From: Phlegmacium glaucopus
Lineage: Eukaryota; Basidiomycota; Agaricomycetes; Agaricales; Cortinariaceae
Assembly (NCBI GenBank): GCA_015039465.1
Contig: MU130040.1
Location: 1-64,000, forward strand
Direction: 5' to 3'
DNA length: 64,000 nucleotides
This document shows, piece after piece, positions 11,837-23,716 of this stretch. Made by a program: the position numbers and the translations under genes. A model generated the notes under the pieces. That model did not search any database. It saw only the letters and a list, made by a program, of their open reading frames with translations, and was not told the origin of the DNA. Each line of letters starts with the position of its first letter. Within the stretch, counting starts at the first letter, position 1.

Positions 11837-12120
11837 TGCAGAGATTTACTATGGCGTAGGGAGTTCTTGATTGAGGGTAGCCTAATAGATTGTGAGAAAG
11901 GTGGCCTCGAGGCACGTTGAACATTGTACCGCATAGACCTAAGGTACAATACAGGATGTCAATCTATTATTGTAATGGATGTTATTTTTGTTACGATTGA
12001 CATACCACAAGTGAATTATGAAAACAGAAGACAAGTTTCATCCCAATCGAAAAGCACACAAATAGGCAACGCTGTCGTACCTCCAACCAAAATAAGAGGG
12101 CGGCATGAGGGATTTAGTGC

Positions 12121-13410
12121 TCAGGCTTCCACCCCATTTTTTATATTCATGCTCCATTTCCTGGAGTTGTCAGGTTGACCATTAAGCTGACTACTCTTGT
12201 CGATCAAAAAGGTGGAGCGCTGAAGAGGTTGTTGGTGCGTGGCGAAAGAGAACCAGATGGTGCTGAAGTCTGGACCGTTTCGTAGTAAGCGAGACAAGTC
12301 CGGGAATGGAATAGGAGTGTCGTAGTCCGTTACGATTTTGCTTTGTGAGGGGTTCACAGACAGACCCGCAAGGCCTCAACGATAGTCACAGGCAAGGGTT
12401 GGGAGTTTTGAGGTGAAATTGTGAGTGAGCTGAGGAATTACAGCAATTTAGTGAGTTCAAATACATAGAGAACGTACGAGTAACTGCAGTCTTTGGATCG
12501 ATGAGCAGATGATAACCATCCTCGGCGTTGATGCTCAAGATATCAACCAACGTTCAGCTTGTGTGTATTGATTTATTTTCCATTACTGCTTACTCAAGTC
12601 TCTTATATAATATTGTGTGTCGGTATACAATGTACCTCTCTATCAACGAAATAATATGCTTTTCCCTATTCATCTTTTGGGGCAAAAATAGACAGATGTA
12701 TGATTCTACGTTCGCGGCTATGGGGGACTAGCATAGGCCTGGCTTTCAACGAAAGCATCCAACCTCACACATCCCATCATGATCTTTATTTGCACCATAA
12801 AACTCGAAAGGTTGTAGAGCATCGTCTTCCACAAACCATTGACTTCTATATGGGCTCTTCAAGTTCGACTCCCTGATATACGATACGACAAACGCTGCAT
12901 GACCATCCGTACACTGAACGGGGTCAGATGACTGGTAATCCAAGTTCTTTCTAAGATCAAATCTAGCGGGACCGGTTACTTGAAGAGACCCATAGCCCCG
13001 TAGAGGGGTATCATCTCGTCGAGTAAGAAATCTCCATATAGTGTGATTTACTGGGAAAGGTGATGAGTGACGAATCTAGAGTTTGATTGGTTCTGGAGTA
13101 TTATCTTGAACTGGTAAATATTGTGAGCGTTGCAGGAAGTTCGTTGATGTAAGCTTACACCTGCCTGTACCGAGAGCTTGTCTGTATCTGTATGGAGACC
13201 AAAGAAATAAATGTATATACGTCTGGATAAATCTCAATAGGACGGTAGTGAGAGGGAAAACGTTACCCAATTCCATAACATTTATCTAGATCGGCCCAAT
13301 ATTCAAATTGAGCGAATTCCACTTGTGAGAATATGGTGCAGACAGAGCTCAAATAGCGTGTTGTAGCTTCTGCGGCGAGGTTGGCACCGGGTCAAAGGAT
13401 CGGCAATGGG
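12121..13410 (-). pseudogene. Multi-exon gene of unknown family, possibly broken
   Basis: Minus-strand exons read in one consistent order. The first has LAAEATTRYLSSVCTIF and FEYWADLDKCYGIG (about 13395-13265). Then come DVYTFISLVSIQIQT, a longer exon with TRRDDTPLRGYGSLQVTG through SSDPVQCTDGHAAF to GMCEVGCF (about 13080-12750), a short exon with EDGYHLLIDPKTAVT, and a last exon ending PDNSRKWSMNIKNGVEA with a stop at 12121. Splice signals fit for most joins. The join between the third and fourth exons (about 12750 to 12545) does not keep frame in the model I could build, and a TGA precedes the first exon in frame. I do not recognise the family. It lies between two copies of the membrane-protein unit and transcribes in the same direction. 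Confidence 0.4.
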
Positions 13411-13821
13411 AGCACTGTATATTGAGCGCCAAAGATCAGTCTGGGCATTGGATGAACGAGCGTTTGGGTACATTTTGTCATCGAGGGTATCACATTCAAC
13501 TGTAGAAAACGAAGGTGATGAATTTATTTTGTTTCAAGGTCGTTTTAGGAGAATATTTACAAGGATTACTGAAAGGGCTGGATTATATGCATAATGACTA
13601 GCGATGCGAGAAACCTTAGAAACAATCTCAGGCCAAGGACGGAATGAAAGTCTAATTGGGGAGTTGAATCAACTACACGAGTGCCACCAGGTGATCGAAC
13701 GGAGGGAGGATTGGTTTTTCGAGATGAGACAAGAGTCTTTTGAAAGGCTCTTGGCCAGCCTCTTGAGGTCTGTTCGAAATCACTACCTGAAAAGGATAGG
13801 AAAGTATCAAGTACGTCGTAA
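13411..13821. other. Intergenic, no supported gene
   Basis: Short open frames exist on both strands (for example 13604-13825 plus, Arg/Glu-rich), but none has splice support or a paralogue in the window. The 5-prime part may hold missing first exons of the minus-strand gene ending at 12121. Confidence 0.35.
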
Positions 13822-14890
13822 ATGACTAACATCCACAATTCCTGACTTGCCCTAGTTTTCGTCTAACATACGTATGCAACGAATGAAATAGCTTAGTGAA
13901 GATACAGGCGTCGATAAGACCGGGCGTCCTCCACTTGAAGGGAGCCCAATTAGCTAGGATCAGAGAACGCAGCCCCTCCTGCCAGTCAACCCTCCTCGGC
14001 ACTCTCGACAAAGGAAAACGCAAGAAAACCCCCCTTTGGCTCTCACGTGTATCTATTTAATGTCTATGCATGACATTGACGCGTTCTGGATGAGCTTGAC
14101 TTGTTATCAATTCTTCCTGTCGCTCTAGAGGTAACCCTTCTCACGACCGTGTCTGCTCCGATGTTAAAACCCTAAATCTTGTTTTCTCAGATCCTGGAAG
14201 CTATGCGGACGCGTATCATTGAGCTTGAGGATGAACTGGCCCCACAGCCCTCAATGAACCATGCTCGAACGAGGATCGCGCCTGACGTGTCAACCCCAGC
14301 TGCTGCATCGATTAAAATGGACAAAGAAAAAGAAAGATGCAGGACAAGAAGGTGCGAATTCTTTCTCACTCTCTGAGGATTGTTCGTTCACTCAACCCTT
14401 TTAACCCGAAAAAGGAATGCAAATCCGGCGTCGTGGAGTTCCAAGGCTCTCCCCGGGTCCATCAGAATCGATGAGGTGTTATTCTGGGGCCCGAGTTTGA
14501 CCTGCTGTTCAGCGGGAAGGGACTTCTGATCCATACAATTATTCATTTCGCAGGTCCCCGGTCATCCACCATTAGGGGCACATTGTTGGTCACTGTGCAT
14601 AATGTGCTGCGTCATGGGTTGGGAGATATTTTATTACTGGAGAAAAGACAGACAAGTCAAGATAGCGACTTGAACGTTGAACGAGCTTGAACGTGAGGGT
14701 TTGTTTGTTGCATGTTTGTAGGCGGGTGCCGAGCGTCCAACGGACGTGTCCATTCAAACTCCGATGCGATACGCCCTCAAGCTCGCATCTCTGCCTGGGC
14801 CTTTGCAACACTAGATGATGGCCGCTTGGCTTTCAATTGCTGCCATCCCCCATTCGTAATTAAATCCTGCGACGTGCTCGTTGAATTATA
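13822..14890 (+). repeat. Third, internally deleted copy of the duplicated unit (copy C)
   Basis: Positions 13822-14590 match 15489-16320 almost base by base, including the exon piece ILEAMRTRIIELEDE and the FDLLFSGKGLLIH piece. At about 14590 the match jumps to sequence corresponding to 20690-20990, beyond the start of the large membrane protein gene. The unit has therefore lost the whole ~3.1 kb gene and its promoter. Its coding pieces carry frameshifts and stops and are not expected to make protein. Confidence 0.6.
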
Positions 14891-15488
14891 GGATTGGGGC
14901 TTGGAGTGGAAGGGAGAAGCGGTTGTGCAGAGGTGCATTAACAGTGTTGAGCGTTGAAAGTTCGATGGAGAGTGGTAAGTTACCGGCCTTCCTTGGATGA
15001 ATAAATTTTGATATTATGCTTAGCATCTGGATATGGTTCAAGAATTTTTTACGTGCATGTATAGCGTACGCGCCTTTTCTTTTTCTCCCCAGATTCTACT
15101 ACTCAATTTTTTCTGTTTGTTTTAGGTGACTCACGAATTTACCGACCCCCCCTTCATGTCGCCGCCAGGGATGCTCGAAGCTCATAAAATGTACGATATA
15201 AAGTTATTCTCTCTGCCAGAAAGATACTCGTTAGATTTTGCCTGCAGCTTCATTGTTCCTATTTTGGATTATTTAGGATGTTGGATTCTAATTTGCGTAG
15301 AAATTTTAGGTGTTTTGTCTGCCTCTCTGAGGCCCGTATATGTGTGTTCGTTCTCTCTTTTGAACTTTAGTTTACAATTTTTATTTTAGATCCTTGATTC
15401 AAATCTGCAATCTTTACCCCGCTCTCGATACCCTCAACTTCAAACGCTCACTCCACCTTGCATCTTTGCCGTGACAACACCCAGTCGT
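14891..15488. other. Intergenic, possible isolated exon
   Basis: A possible exon beginning after TTTTAG at 15124 reads VTHEFTDPPFMSPPG in plus frame, but I find no convincing partner exons. Nothing else is supported. Confidence 0.3.
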
Positions 15489-16900
15489 AGATGACTAAGA
15501 TCCACAATTCCAGACTTGCCCTTAGATTTCGTCTAGCATACGTATGCAGTGAATGAAATAGCTTAGCGAGGACACAGGCGTCGATAGGACAGTTAGAGCT
15601 GCACGCAACGAAGACATGCTCCACTTGAAGGGGGCACAATCACAAAACACGGCCTCGCTTCGCCAGTCGACCCTTGCCACTCTCGACAAAGGAAAGAGCG
15701 TACTTTAGCTTTTGCAAATGGAGGTGTGTACCTATTTAATGTCTATGTCACATTATTCATGATATCGACGCGTTCCAGATGAGCTCGACTTATTGTCATC
15801 TCTTCTCGTCACTCTAGAGGCAACCCTTCTAACGACCCGATGCCAAAACCCTAAGCCTTGTTTTCTCAGATCTCGGAAGCTATGCGGACGTGTATCATTG
15901 AGCTCGAGGATGACAGCCCCCAACGAAACGTGCTCGAACGAGCGTCGCACCAAGCGCACCTGCCGCATCAATACCAGCTGCTGATAGACCCTCTGCTGCA
16001 TCGGATTGGGATGAACGAAAAGAAGAGAAAGATGCAGGTCAAGAAGGTATTTAATAGGTGCAACTTTCTCTCTCTCTCTCGATTTCCTGCTCAGAGGACC
16101 GTTCATTCGCTTTCGCTCAACCCTTTTAAGCTGAAGAATGAATGTAAATCCGACGCCGTCAAGTTCCAAGGCTCTCCCAAAGTCCATCAAAATTGATAAG
16201 GTGTATTCTGAGGCCGAGTTTGACCTGCTGTTCAGCGGGAAAGGACTTTTGATCCATACAATTATTCATTTCGCAAGTCCCCGATCATCCACCATTAATG
16301 TTGATTTAGGAGCACATTGTTGATCACTCTGGTAGAATTCCCAAGCCGGTATTGAGTCATTCTTCGGGGACGAACTCAAGCCATTGAAAGGCAACTGGTG
16401 GAGCAGGATGGTGTGTTTTGATTCCTTCCATGTTAACGGTCCAGGCCATAGACTCATGGTATCAAAATGCCTATCAAGCGAGGAAACGACAAGACTCGAT
16501 CCGCCTGGCTTTGATGAGTGTAAGAAGAGGCCGATTGCCAATGTTGTCCGAGTTGTCGATTATCTCTGCCGTTTCATCAACCCCGATCACAGAGATGCTA
16601 CTTATCTCAGGTATGTTGCGACCAATCCTCCACATCGCCAACTTATTCTACTGTCCCTGGCGACTTTAAGTTGAAATTCAGCCAAATTGAATTTCTCTTC
16701 CAAGTCACCCCTCATTTCTCCATGCAATTCATCTGTGTGCTACGCAAGAACTTTTTACAATATGTCGCCATTCTCAACGATTACTTTAATCTAGACAAGA
16801 CTATCTGAAACCCTTGCATCTTGTCCTTGGAAAACCAAGGGATAATTCAGAAGTTTCAAGTGTTTCGCCGGTTCCTGTAAATTATTCGTACTTGGAGATA
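15489..16900 (+). pseudogene. Decayed coding fragments, duplicated unit copy B
   Basis: Collinear with copies A (7365-8560) and C (13822-14590). The best-preserved pieces read, in order, DELDLLSSLLVTLE, then a donor-like site, then IIELEDD, KIDKVYSEAEFDLLFSG and, further on, SWYQNAYQARKRQDSIRLA. Comparison of the copies suggests one ancestral spliced gene transcribed convergently toward the large membrane protein gene. Stops and frame shifts between the pieces mean it is probably dead. The family is not recognised. Confidence 0.5.
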
Positions 16901-17018
16901 TGTCATCGAAACAAGTAAAACATGAAATTCATCTTAATAAATATACATTCGATCCAGTTTTGCTAGAAAACTCAAAGTGGGAGAGTGTATGGATAAAGAA
17001 GCCGAATGCGATTTAGTA

Positions 17019-20000
17019 TTACTCGGATGCTCCAGACTTTGGATCCATTTCCGAATATAATGGCATACCGTAGTGTATTCCAGCTTCATCAAGCAATTCT
17101 ATGTCATGTAAATAATGATGGTGCCGGAGCGTCTCGACTGTTCTTCTAAACTGGATCATAATGTCGTTCCGGATCCCTGGCTCAAACGAAAGATGATCAG
17201 ATTCAGAAGGATCAGAAATTGGATGGAGGGTTATATCATCAATCGTGAATGACGACTTGGATGAAGGGTTAAGTTGAATTATGGTTAACCCTAGAGTGAC
17301 TTCGAGAGGCCCATCACCATCGCCGGAATGTTTGAGTCTCAGTATAAGACTCTGGCCAGATGTTGGAGGCACGAATGAGATTAAAACTTTTGCATTACGC
17401 CCAAGTCCAACTGGATCAGAATACGTGTTAGAGCCATCAGCATCCGTGAAAATATGTGTTGAAAAAGAGTCCAACTTGAGTCGAATTTCTTTCGCGAATG
17501 TGATTAAATCGTTATTGGGAGAGTTGATAAAGAAGGGATCACGGTTAGCGGGTAGACATATAGACGGATGCCAAGATATCGAAGTCACCCATGGTAAATC
17601 ACGGGTTGTAGCCTGAATCCAGTTGACATCGGAATCAGAATCAAAACCATCAAAGTTGATGTGGATGATGTTTTTGTTTCCTTTCAGAGCATGCGAGTAG
17701 ATTTTAAGTGGTGCACTCATACGATATGTGCCGAGATAGAGCCACTTTGACCGAGAGTACCTGCATTCGAAAAGAGTATTGTCATCCCAAAATTGATCGA
17801 ACCGTCCCATTTCAGATCCATGTTTCAAACGGAATTCAATATCCTCGATCTCGTTTTCCATTCGTAGACGGATCTCAACCCTATATTTGGCATCACTGAT
17901 CCAAGAAGAATTGATCCCTCTCAATACAGATATCGATAGCACTTCTGAATTTGGTGTTTTGACCCCTTCAAAAAATTGGCGGATATATGATGCCCACATT
18001 CTCTGAGCCGTTGTTCTTCTACGAACCCAATCATCATCTTTGTCGAGATCGGCCAACCTGTTCTCAGCTGCACGCATCTGGAGATTGAGTCTCTTCCAGC
18101 AATTGGCCCTCCACTCCCTCGTCAATCTTTCTTTCTCTTCCACTCGATCATTGCCAACCTGGTCCAGAACATTTTTCAACTTGTTCCAGAAGAGCTGCTC
18201 CCATTCCTTCACTTCGTATAGCAGCAACAGCTCCATCAAGTAGTGTTCCAGAAACAACAGCTTCTCCATCTCTCCCTCTGGTAATGTTGTTGCAGGCTTC
18301 TTTTCAACTGCTTGCATGTCAACTCGATATTCCACTCCCTTTTCACCTTGGAACCTCTCCTTTGCCTCTGTGGTTATCACTTCCATTCTCCGTCCAGCCC
18401 ACTTGACACGTTTCTCATCCAGCAACCGTCGCTCTCTTTCAATTGACGACTGCATGAAATAATCGCATATAAGCGAAGATTCTTTGTTTCTCTCCTTCTC
18501 TTTCCCCTTCTCAACAGCCGTCTTCCAATTGTCTCCATTTTCTTCCTCCCTTAACCTCTGGAGCGCACTCATGGTATCCTCCACTTTCATTGTCCAGCTG
18601 TTCTCTATAGTATATGCTTTGCTTACGTTGGCAGCTCCTAGTCGATACTGGATGTGCTCTAAGATCGACCGATGATGTTTTCGCAGTGAATCCACGTTAT
18701 TGCTATCGCTGGATACTGGGTCGGCTTTGGGATCAATTTTGGCCTGAATTTCGACTTCAAGTAGAAGGTGTCCGATATCAACGAGGGGCGCATCTGAATT
18801 TGTTGAGTAGAAAGTGTCTCTTTCGTTGTCTCGGGTGTAAACTCGTGTCGTACGTTCCTTGTGATCGAAAACCGTGATATATAGAATCCGTTCTCCGAGT
18901 TTGAGCTCCTCCGCATTCTTAGGCTCATTGTCCCCATTCTCAAGCTCATGATCCTCACTCTCACTCTCACTCTCACTCTCCCCACTCTCACTCTCAACAC
19001 TCCTTGTGGATGGGCGGTTCCGAGTCAAGGTATAATACAGTGAAAGGTCAGGGCTGCTGAATGGCTCAATGAGCCCAGCATACGACGTGATAATCTTCAG
19101 GAAGTCTCGCGCACGAGTGAGAGGCAGCACCTTGTATTGTAAGATATCGTCGTTGTCTTTGTTGCAAGTGGGAAGAGGTTCATGTTCGTCCAGTTCCAGA
19201 ATAATCTCCAATGGAGGCGCCTCGTCCCTCGTTGGATTCCAGGCCCAAATACCCAATCGCATGACAGAAAGCCCAGCTTCCAAGCAGAGCCAACTCACAG
19301 GACCGAGTTTCGATCTTGAATTCTGAACAACGCTAAAACATCCAACGTACCCCACGACAGATGCTAGGAGACCGAGAAGGAGGAAGAATAGCAACAGCCA
19401 TGTGTGTGCATCCGTTTGGTGTTTCTTCGTGTCGTGAGGCTCAACGGCAGCCTCGATATCTGTATTAGGCAGCTGGTCTCGTTTGACAAGGTATTGGTTG
19501 GAAAGAGTCGTTATTCGTCGTTGGATGAGTAGCTGAATGAGGGTGGCCGTGATGAAGCCTCCAGTAGCACGCAGAACTGGGAATGCCCATCGTGTACTTT
19601 TCTGCATGTTGTTATTGGTGGCAGCCAGATTTATATAGATATATGGAGTGATACTGAAGACGCATAGGAGCGCGGTCGTAGCCATCATCTTGACGTTCCA
19701 AGCAGCAGACTTGTGGGATACCCCAGTTATCCGGTTTATGTCAATGTTGAGTTCCTCGATCAAATCATCCATTCGAGTTTCGATGATGTAGCGTCCTTTG
19801 TTCCCCCCTTTAGCAGTGTCAACCATAATTAACGAAAGGTTCTCTCCCCGCGGCTCGAATCCCATATTCCCAAGTATCTTTGCTCCTTCAATATCCCTGA
19901 ACGAGAAGCAAGCGACTAATGTCTTGAATCCCGCTCTGACCATCCCCAGACTTCCGAATATAGACATAGGTGTTGCTGCTGCATAAAGATATCCTCGTGT

Positions 20001-20117
20001 GAGTGCTGAGCTGACTTGAATCTCGCATTGCTCTGTACCGAGCAGTGGTAGAATCGCTGCGATATCTTGTATTCCGCCTGTGAGAGTCGAACCGATTCCG
20101 CCGCCACTGGATGACAT
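17019..20117 (-). CDS. Large five-span membrane protein, paralogue 2 (1032 aa)
   Basis: An uninterrupted 1032-codon exon, collinear with paralogue 1 (8735-11836) from MSSSGG to the SGASE end. The same hydrophobic segments are present near residues 45-70, 146-166, 181-200, 243-266 and 275-298. The following acidic linker is replaced by a Glu-Ser dipeptide tract, and the charged helical block and C-terminal domain are retained. Divergence is spread over the length but strongest in the linker and in the last ~250 residues. Both reading frames are open, which implies selection after duplication. Function is unknown. A receptor or scaffold role at a membrane would be a guess. Confidence 0.8.
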   Translation of the reverse strand: MSSSGGGIGSTLTGGIQDIAAILPLLGTEQCEIQVSSALTRGYLYAAATPMSIFGSLGMVRAGFKTLVACFSFRDIEGAKILGNMGFEPRGENLSLIMVDTAKGGNKGRYIIETRMDDLIEELNIDINRITGVSHKSAAWNVKMMATTALLCVFSITPYIYINLAATNNNMQKSTRWAFPVLRATGGFITATLIQLLIQRRITTLSNQYLVKRDQLPNTDIEAAVEPHDTKKHQTDAHTWLLLFFLLLGLLASVVGYVGCFSVVQNSRSKLGPVSWLCLEAGLSVMRLGIWAWNPTRDEAPPLEIILELDEHEPLPTCNKDNDDILQYKVLPLTRARDFLKIITSYAGLIEPFSSPDLSLYYTLTRNRPSTRSVESESGESESESESEDHELENGDNEPKNAEELKLGERILYITVFDHKERTTRVYTRDNERDTFYSTNSDAPLVDIGHLLLEVEIQAKIDPKADPVSSDSNNVDSLRKHHRSILEHIQYRLGAANVSKAYTIENSWTMKVEDTMSALQRLREEENGDNWKTAVEKGKEKERNKESSLICDYFMQSSIERERRLLDEKRVKWAGRRMEVITTEAKERFQGEKGVEYRVDMQAVEKKPATTLPEGEMEKLLFLEHYLMELLLLYEVKEWEQLFWNKLKNVLDQVGNDRVEEKERLTREWRANCWKRLNLQMRAAENRLADLDKDDDWVRRRTTAQRMWASYIRQFFEGVKTPNSEVLSISVLRGINSSWISDAKYRVEIRLRMENEIEDIEFRLKHGSEMGRFDQFWDDNTLFECRYSRSKWLYLGTYRMSAPLKIYSHALKGNKNIIHINFDGFDSDSDVNWIQATTRDLPWVTSISWHPSICLPANRDPFFINSPNNDLITFAKEIRLKLDSFSTHIFTDADGSNTYSDPVGLGRNAKVLISFVPPTSGQSLILRLKHSGDGDGPLEVTLGLTIIQLNPSSKSSFTIDDITLHPISDPSESDHLSFEPGIRNDIMIQFRRTVETLRHHHYLHDIELLDEAGIHYGMPLYSEMDPKSGASE
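18945..18995 (-). repeat. Hexanucleotide CACTCT microsatellite inside the gene
   Basis: Tandem CACTCT and related units on the plus strand encode alternating Glu and Ser (ESESESES) in paralogue 2. Paralogue 1 has an unrelated Gly/Asn-rich repeat at the equivalent place. Confidence 0.8.
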
Positions 20118-21198
20118 GGCCTCAAGATGATAGAGTTATCGTCGTAGGGAGTTCTTGACGAAGGATTGCTCATTCGTTTGCGAGAACATTGGCCTTGCGT
20201 TGGCCTCGAGGTAATCGAACAATTCCCGATGTCAATCTATTATGTTATTTTTGTTACGATTGACATCAAATTGAGTGACATACCAACTGAGTTATAATAT
20301 AATAACGAGTGCGAATTAGCGCGTGGATGAGCGATTCAAATACACTGTATAATTTGCTCAATTTGTTATCAACACATAGCTGGGATTGAGAATGTCAAAA
20401 CGACAGAATTCACAAATGAAAAGAATGAATTTTAAAAGAGAGCTTAGTTTTTCATATCGGAGGCCGGCTCCGCTGATATTCCGTTCACGTTCCCCTTCTT
20501 GCTGCGATGATGCTGCAAGATGGATATTGAGCAGCGAAAAATCTTGAGCGAGTCCTTCCAGGGTTCGTGGATTACGACGACGATGGGATTCAGACAAAGG
20601 ATAATGATGAAAACCAAAACCGAAATAGCCAAGAATTGAAGCTAAACGACAACTTGAAGTCGGAACCGAGCTAGTTGTGTGAGCATAATATGCTGCTTAA
20701 TTAGAGACCATGAGTTGAGAGATTAAAGAGATATTTAAATCACTGGAGCAAAGACAGATATACCCTTGAACGGCGAAGGGCGAACGATGTGCAAGGTTTG
20801 TTTATCGCATATTTGTCATGTCGGATTTTAAGTCAATTCAAACTCCGATGCAATCACCTCTCCTTCGTTTCTCCTTCCAGCTGGTATGGGTATCCGATAA
20901 ACGCTGAGCGATGCCTCCTGTGTACTGTTGATGCATGATGTTGAAGGGACAGGATGGCGGCCTCCAATTGCTTCCCGGCCCACATCTGCTACATGCGCTT
21001 TCTTGACATATAATTTCACGGGTGTCCGCGTTCGCTAAATATTTCACTCGACTTGAAGACACCAGGCCGATTACCCTCGTCTTACCCACCAGAAGCCACA
21101 GCACTTTTTATCTGCGTAAAGACCAAGATTATAATTAGCATTGCTACCTCGGAGTCTGCGTCTGTAAGATGCACTTGACTGCGACTCGAAATACATGG
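20118..21198. other. Shared upstream region of the duplicated unit
   Basis: The first ~200 bases match the sequence upstream of paralogue 1 (11837-12020), including GTTATTTTTGTTACGATTGA. Positions 20690-20990 match 14590-14890. A possible small minus-strand hydrophobic frame (20444-20632) has no support beyond its length. No other gene is seen. Confidence 0.45.
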
Positions 21199-23292
21199 CT
21201 AATCTTTCATCAAGTGCTCCAACCTGCTACACAATCTCGAAAGTATCCACTCCGTCTCCGTTTGCTGGCTGAACAAAGGCCCTTTGTCGTCTAACCATGT
21301 CCAATGCCATTCATCTCCGTCTGTTCTGATTCCGTGACGCTTCTTGAACTGAGCATTCAGATGAGAATAATATCGGCGATGATGGTTATGTTGACCACCA
21401 TCATCGTCATGCAGGCGTTCCACTTGAGTGCCTTGATTTACAGAGTTTTCCGGTAGGTTCGTGGACACTTCTTTATCGGGTTCCAATACTTTTCTACCTT
21501 CATCTCCCAACATTTTCAAAAAATTAACCCATTCTTCCCATGCGTATTTCTTTGGTGGCTGATTCCACACGTCTTTAGCCAATTTAGTGATTTCACGCGC
21601 CAGAAGTGCGGCTTCAGATCGAACCTGGCTGAGATTATGACCGCTGTGTTTTCCCTCACTTTTCTGTGGTGTTTTGTGGGCATCAGGGTCTGGTTTTCTT
21701 TCATCCCGGGATTCTACTGATAGTTCGACCTGGGGTGCTGGGGATGCTTCTTGACGTTCCCCAGAAGAAGACGCGAAGGGAAGGTCCGCGTAATTGGGCA
21801 CAGGCAATGTTCGACCAGGAGAAAAAGATGGCTCTGGAGACACAAGGCCCGGATCTAGCGCACTGGGTCGTTCCCTGATCGTATCCAACTCTACGGAGGC
21901 TTGATCATTCTTCACCTCCCCTCGCTTCCTATCTTTCCTTTTCGAACCTTCCTCTCGATATTCTGGCAACACAGTTCTTCTTCCCATCCAATCAGTCACC
22001 TCCTGCACGACCCGGACGACTGTATTTCCCAGATTCCCAATCAACACTGTCATTGCCGGCACTGCTACCAAACTCCAGGCGACAAAAAAGGGCCTTCCAG
22101 CCGGCGATGCGGGAAAGAAATCACCATACCCAATCGTGAGGAGGGTAGTGTATGTGAAGTAGAGGGATTCGAGGTATGTCCATCTCTGCTGTTTCTACAT
22201 GGCATCGATTAGGGGGATTAGGGGCGGAAAGTCAGGATGTGAAGCTCGACTTACATGCTCGCAAGCCCAAAATATGAGTGAACCACCTATCCATATTATG
22301 AGGAATACAAGGAAAGACACTATGAGGGCAAAATATCGTTCGGATTGCTCCGCCGTGATTTGGATGTATCGCATCAGTTCAAACTCAGCGTGATGCCACA
22401 TGCCATGCTGGTCCTGGTGCGGTACAGACTGGGCATGTGCAATTACACCTGGTAGATGTTGGAATTTCTTGCGCCGCCTACAAAGGAATATTGACCTTGG
22501 CTGTGGTGGGGCTACCAACCCCGTCGCCTCCTCTTTGTTCTGCAGCGTCTTGTTAATATTGTCCATCCATCTATCCCTTTCTTTCCCAAGATGCCGCATC
22601 GTCACTTTCTCTTTCGCTCTTTCCAAGACTAATCCTCTGACGCTACCCACTACCAATGCGAGTAAGGTTATTCCGAATGGAGCGTATGGGATCAGCAGCA
22701 TCCTTGCCAGTGTCTTTTTCAATGGAAAATCGGATCCGAATCCAACCGTCAACACAGTATAGTCTGCCCAGTAAACGCCATCCGTAAAGCTCCAGCCTTC
22801 GATGGCAGAAAACACGCCTCCACCAAGCGCGAGGTACAGGGAGAAGGAAATGGTTTGAAGCATGAGGGTTCGTTGGGAATGTGATAATACTGCGAATGTC
22901 GGTGGGTAAGCACGAATGAAACGAGAGGCTCCAATAAGGTTTAAGAGGAGGAGAGTAGAGATCGTGAAATAGATGCTGGATGATATCACGGCATAGTAGA
23001 ATGACTGTGAATATGCAAAGGTGGGATGAATGGATGGCGAGAGGCGTGCGATGCGTGTGAGACCGATAGGGATGACCAATAACGCGCATGAAAGGTACCA
23101 TAGGGAGATGGTTAGTGGTTGGGCAAGAGCATATCGGATCCGATGTGCAAAATTGAATAGGAGGATCAAGTTGGCGATAATAGCGAGGAAAAGAGAGCAG
23201 GCGTTTAACGCACTTAGCCTACGAGGTACTTCAATTTCAACAAGATGTTTCACACTATAATGATATTCCTTACCAAGGAGGGTCGGGAACAT
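21199..23292 (-). CDS. TOK1: TOK-type outwardly rectifying potassium channel
   Basis: Two exons, 23292-22255 and 22194-21199, joined in phase 0 across a 60-nt intron, give 677 residues. The first in-frame ATG is at 23292. It is a fungal two-pore, eight-span K+ channel of the plasma membrane, which carries outward K+ current. Four hydrophobic spans come first, then pore 1 with filter TVGFG (182-186), two more spans (residues ~205-230 and ~318-340), pore 2 with filter TIGYG (366-370, directly after the intron) and a last span (~385-410). This 8TM/2P order is diagnostic of the TOK family. The ~260-residue hydrophilic tail contains acidic and Pro/Ser-rich stretches and His-rich HHHRR. Pore 1 has Phe in place of the usual Tyr of GYG, as is common in fungal TOK channels. 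Confidence 0.93.
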
Positions 23293-23716
23293 GACTCCCG
23301 TCGACTTTATCAAAGCGCCATGTTTGAATACAAGAACATATTGAAAACAGATTAGCTATTGGCCCAAACGTTCCTGCAATTAAAGGAAAAGCGGTGGATG
23401 CGAACCACCACAAGCTAAGGTTATATGAGCCATGCAACACTTTCTTAGAAAAAAAAAGCTGTTATCCACACTTGGATTGATACACCTGTCCTTTTCCACA
23501 CTTCATCAAATCTTCTCGCATTCTTTCTTCTCCTAAGTTGTCATATTCTTTCTCCTCGTCTTGCCGTATTTGCTGTTGTTGAGAGTGTACATGACTCTGA
23601 GTCTGCCGTAGCTGTTTTTCCAGGTCGAGACCAGTGTCGTAGGAATGCGACTTTTCGACGGTCTTTATATCGTTCATAATAGCATTACAAAAAGGAGTTG
23701 GGATCCAATTGTCAGA
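23293..23716. other. Intergenic, no supported gene
   Basis: A minus-strand Gln/Glu-rich frame runs 23462-23885 with an internal ATG, but it extends into a duplicated segment where the second copy is not open. I treat it as unsupported. Confidence 0.35.

Noticed and set aside
22643..23101. 152-codon minus-strand frame inside the potassium channel gene
   Set aside because: It is a shifted frame of the TOK1 first exon, which has clear membrane and pore motifs in the called frame.
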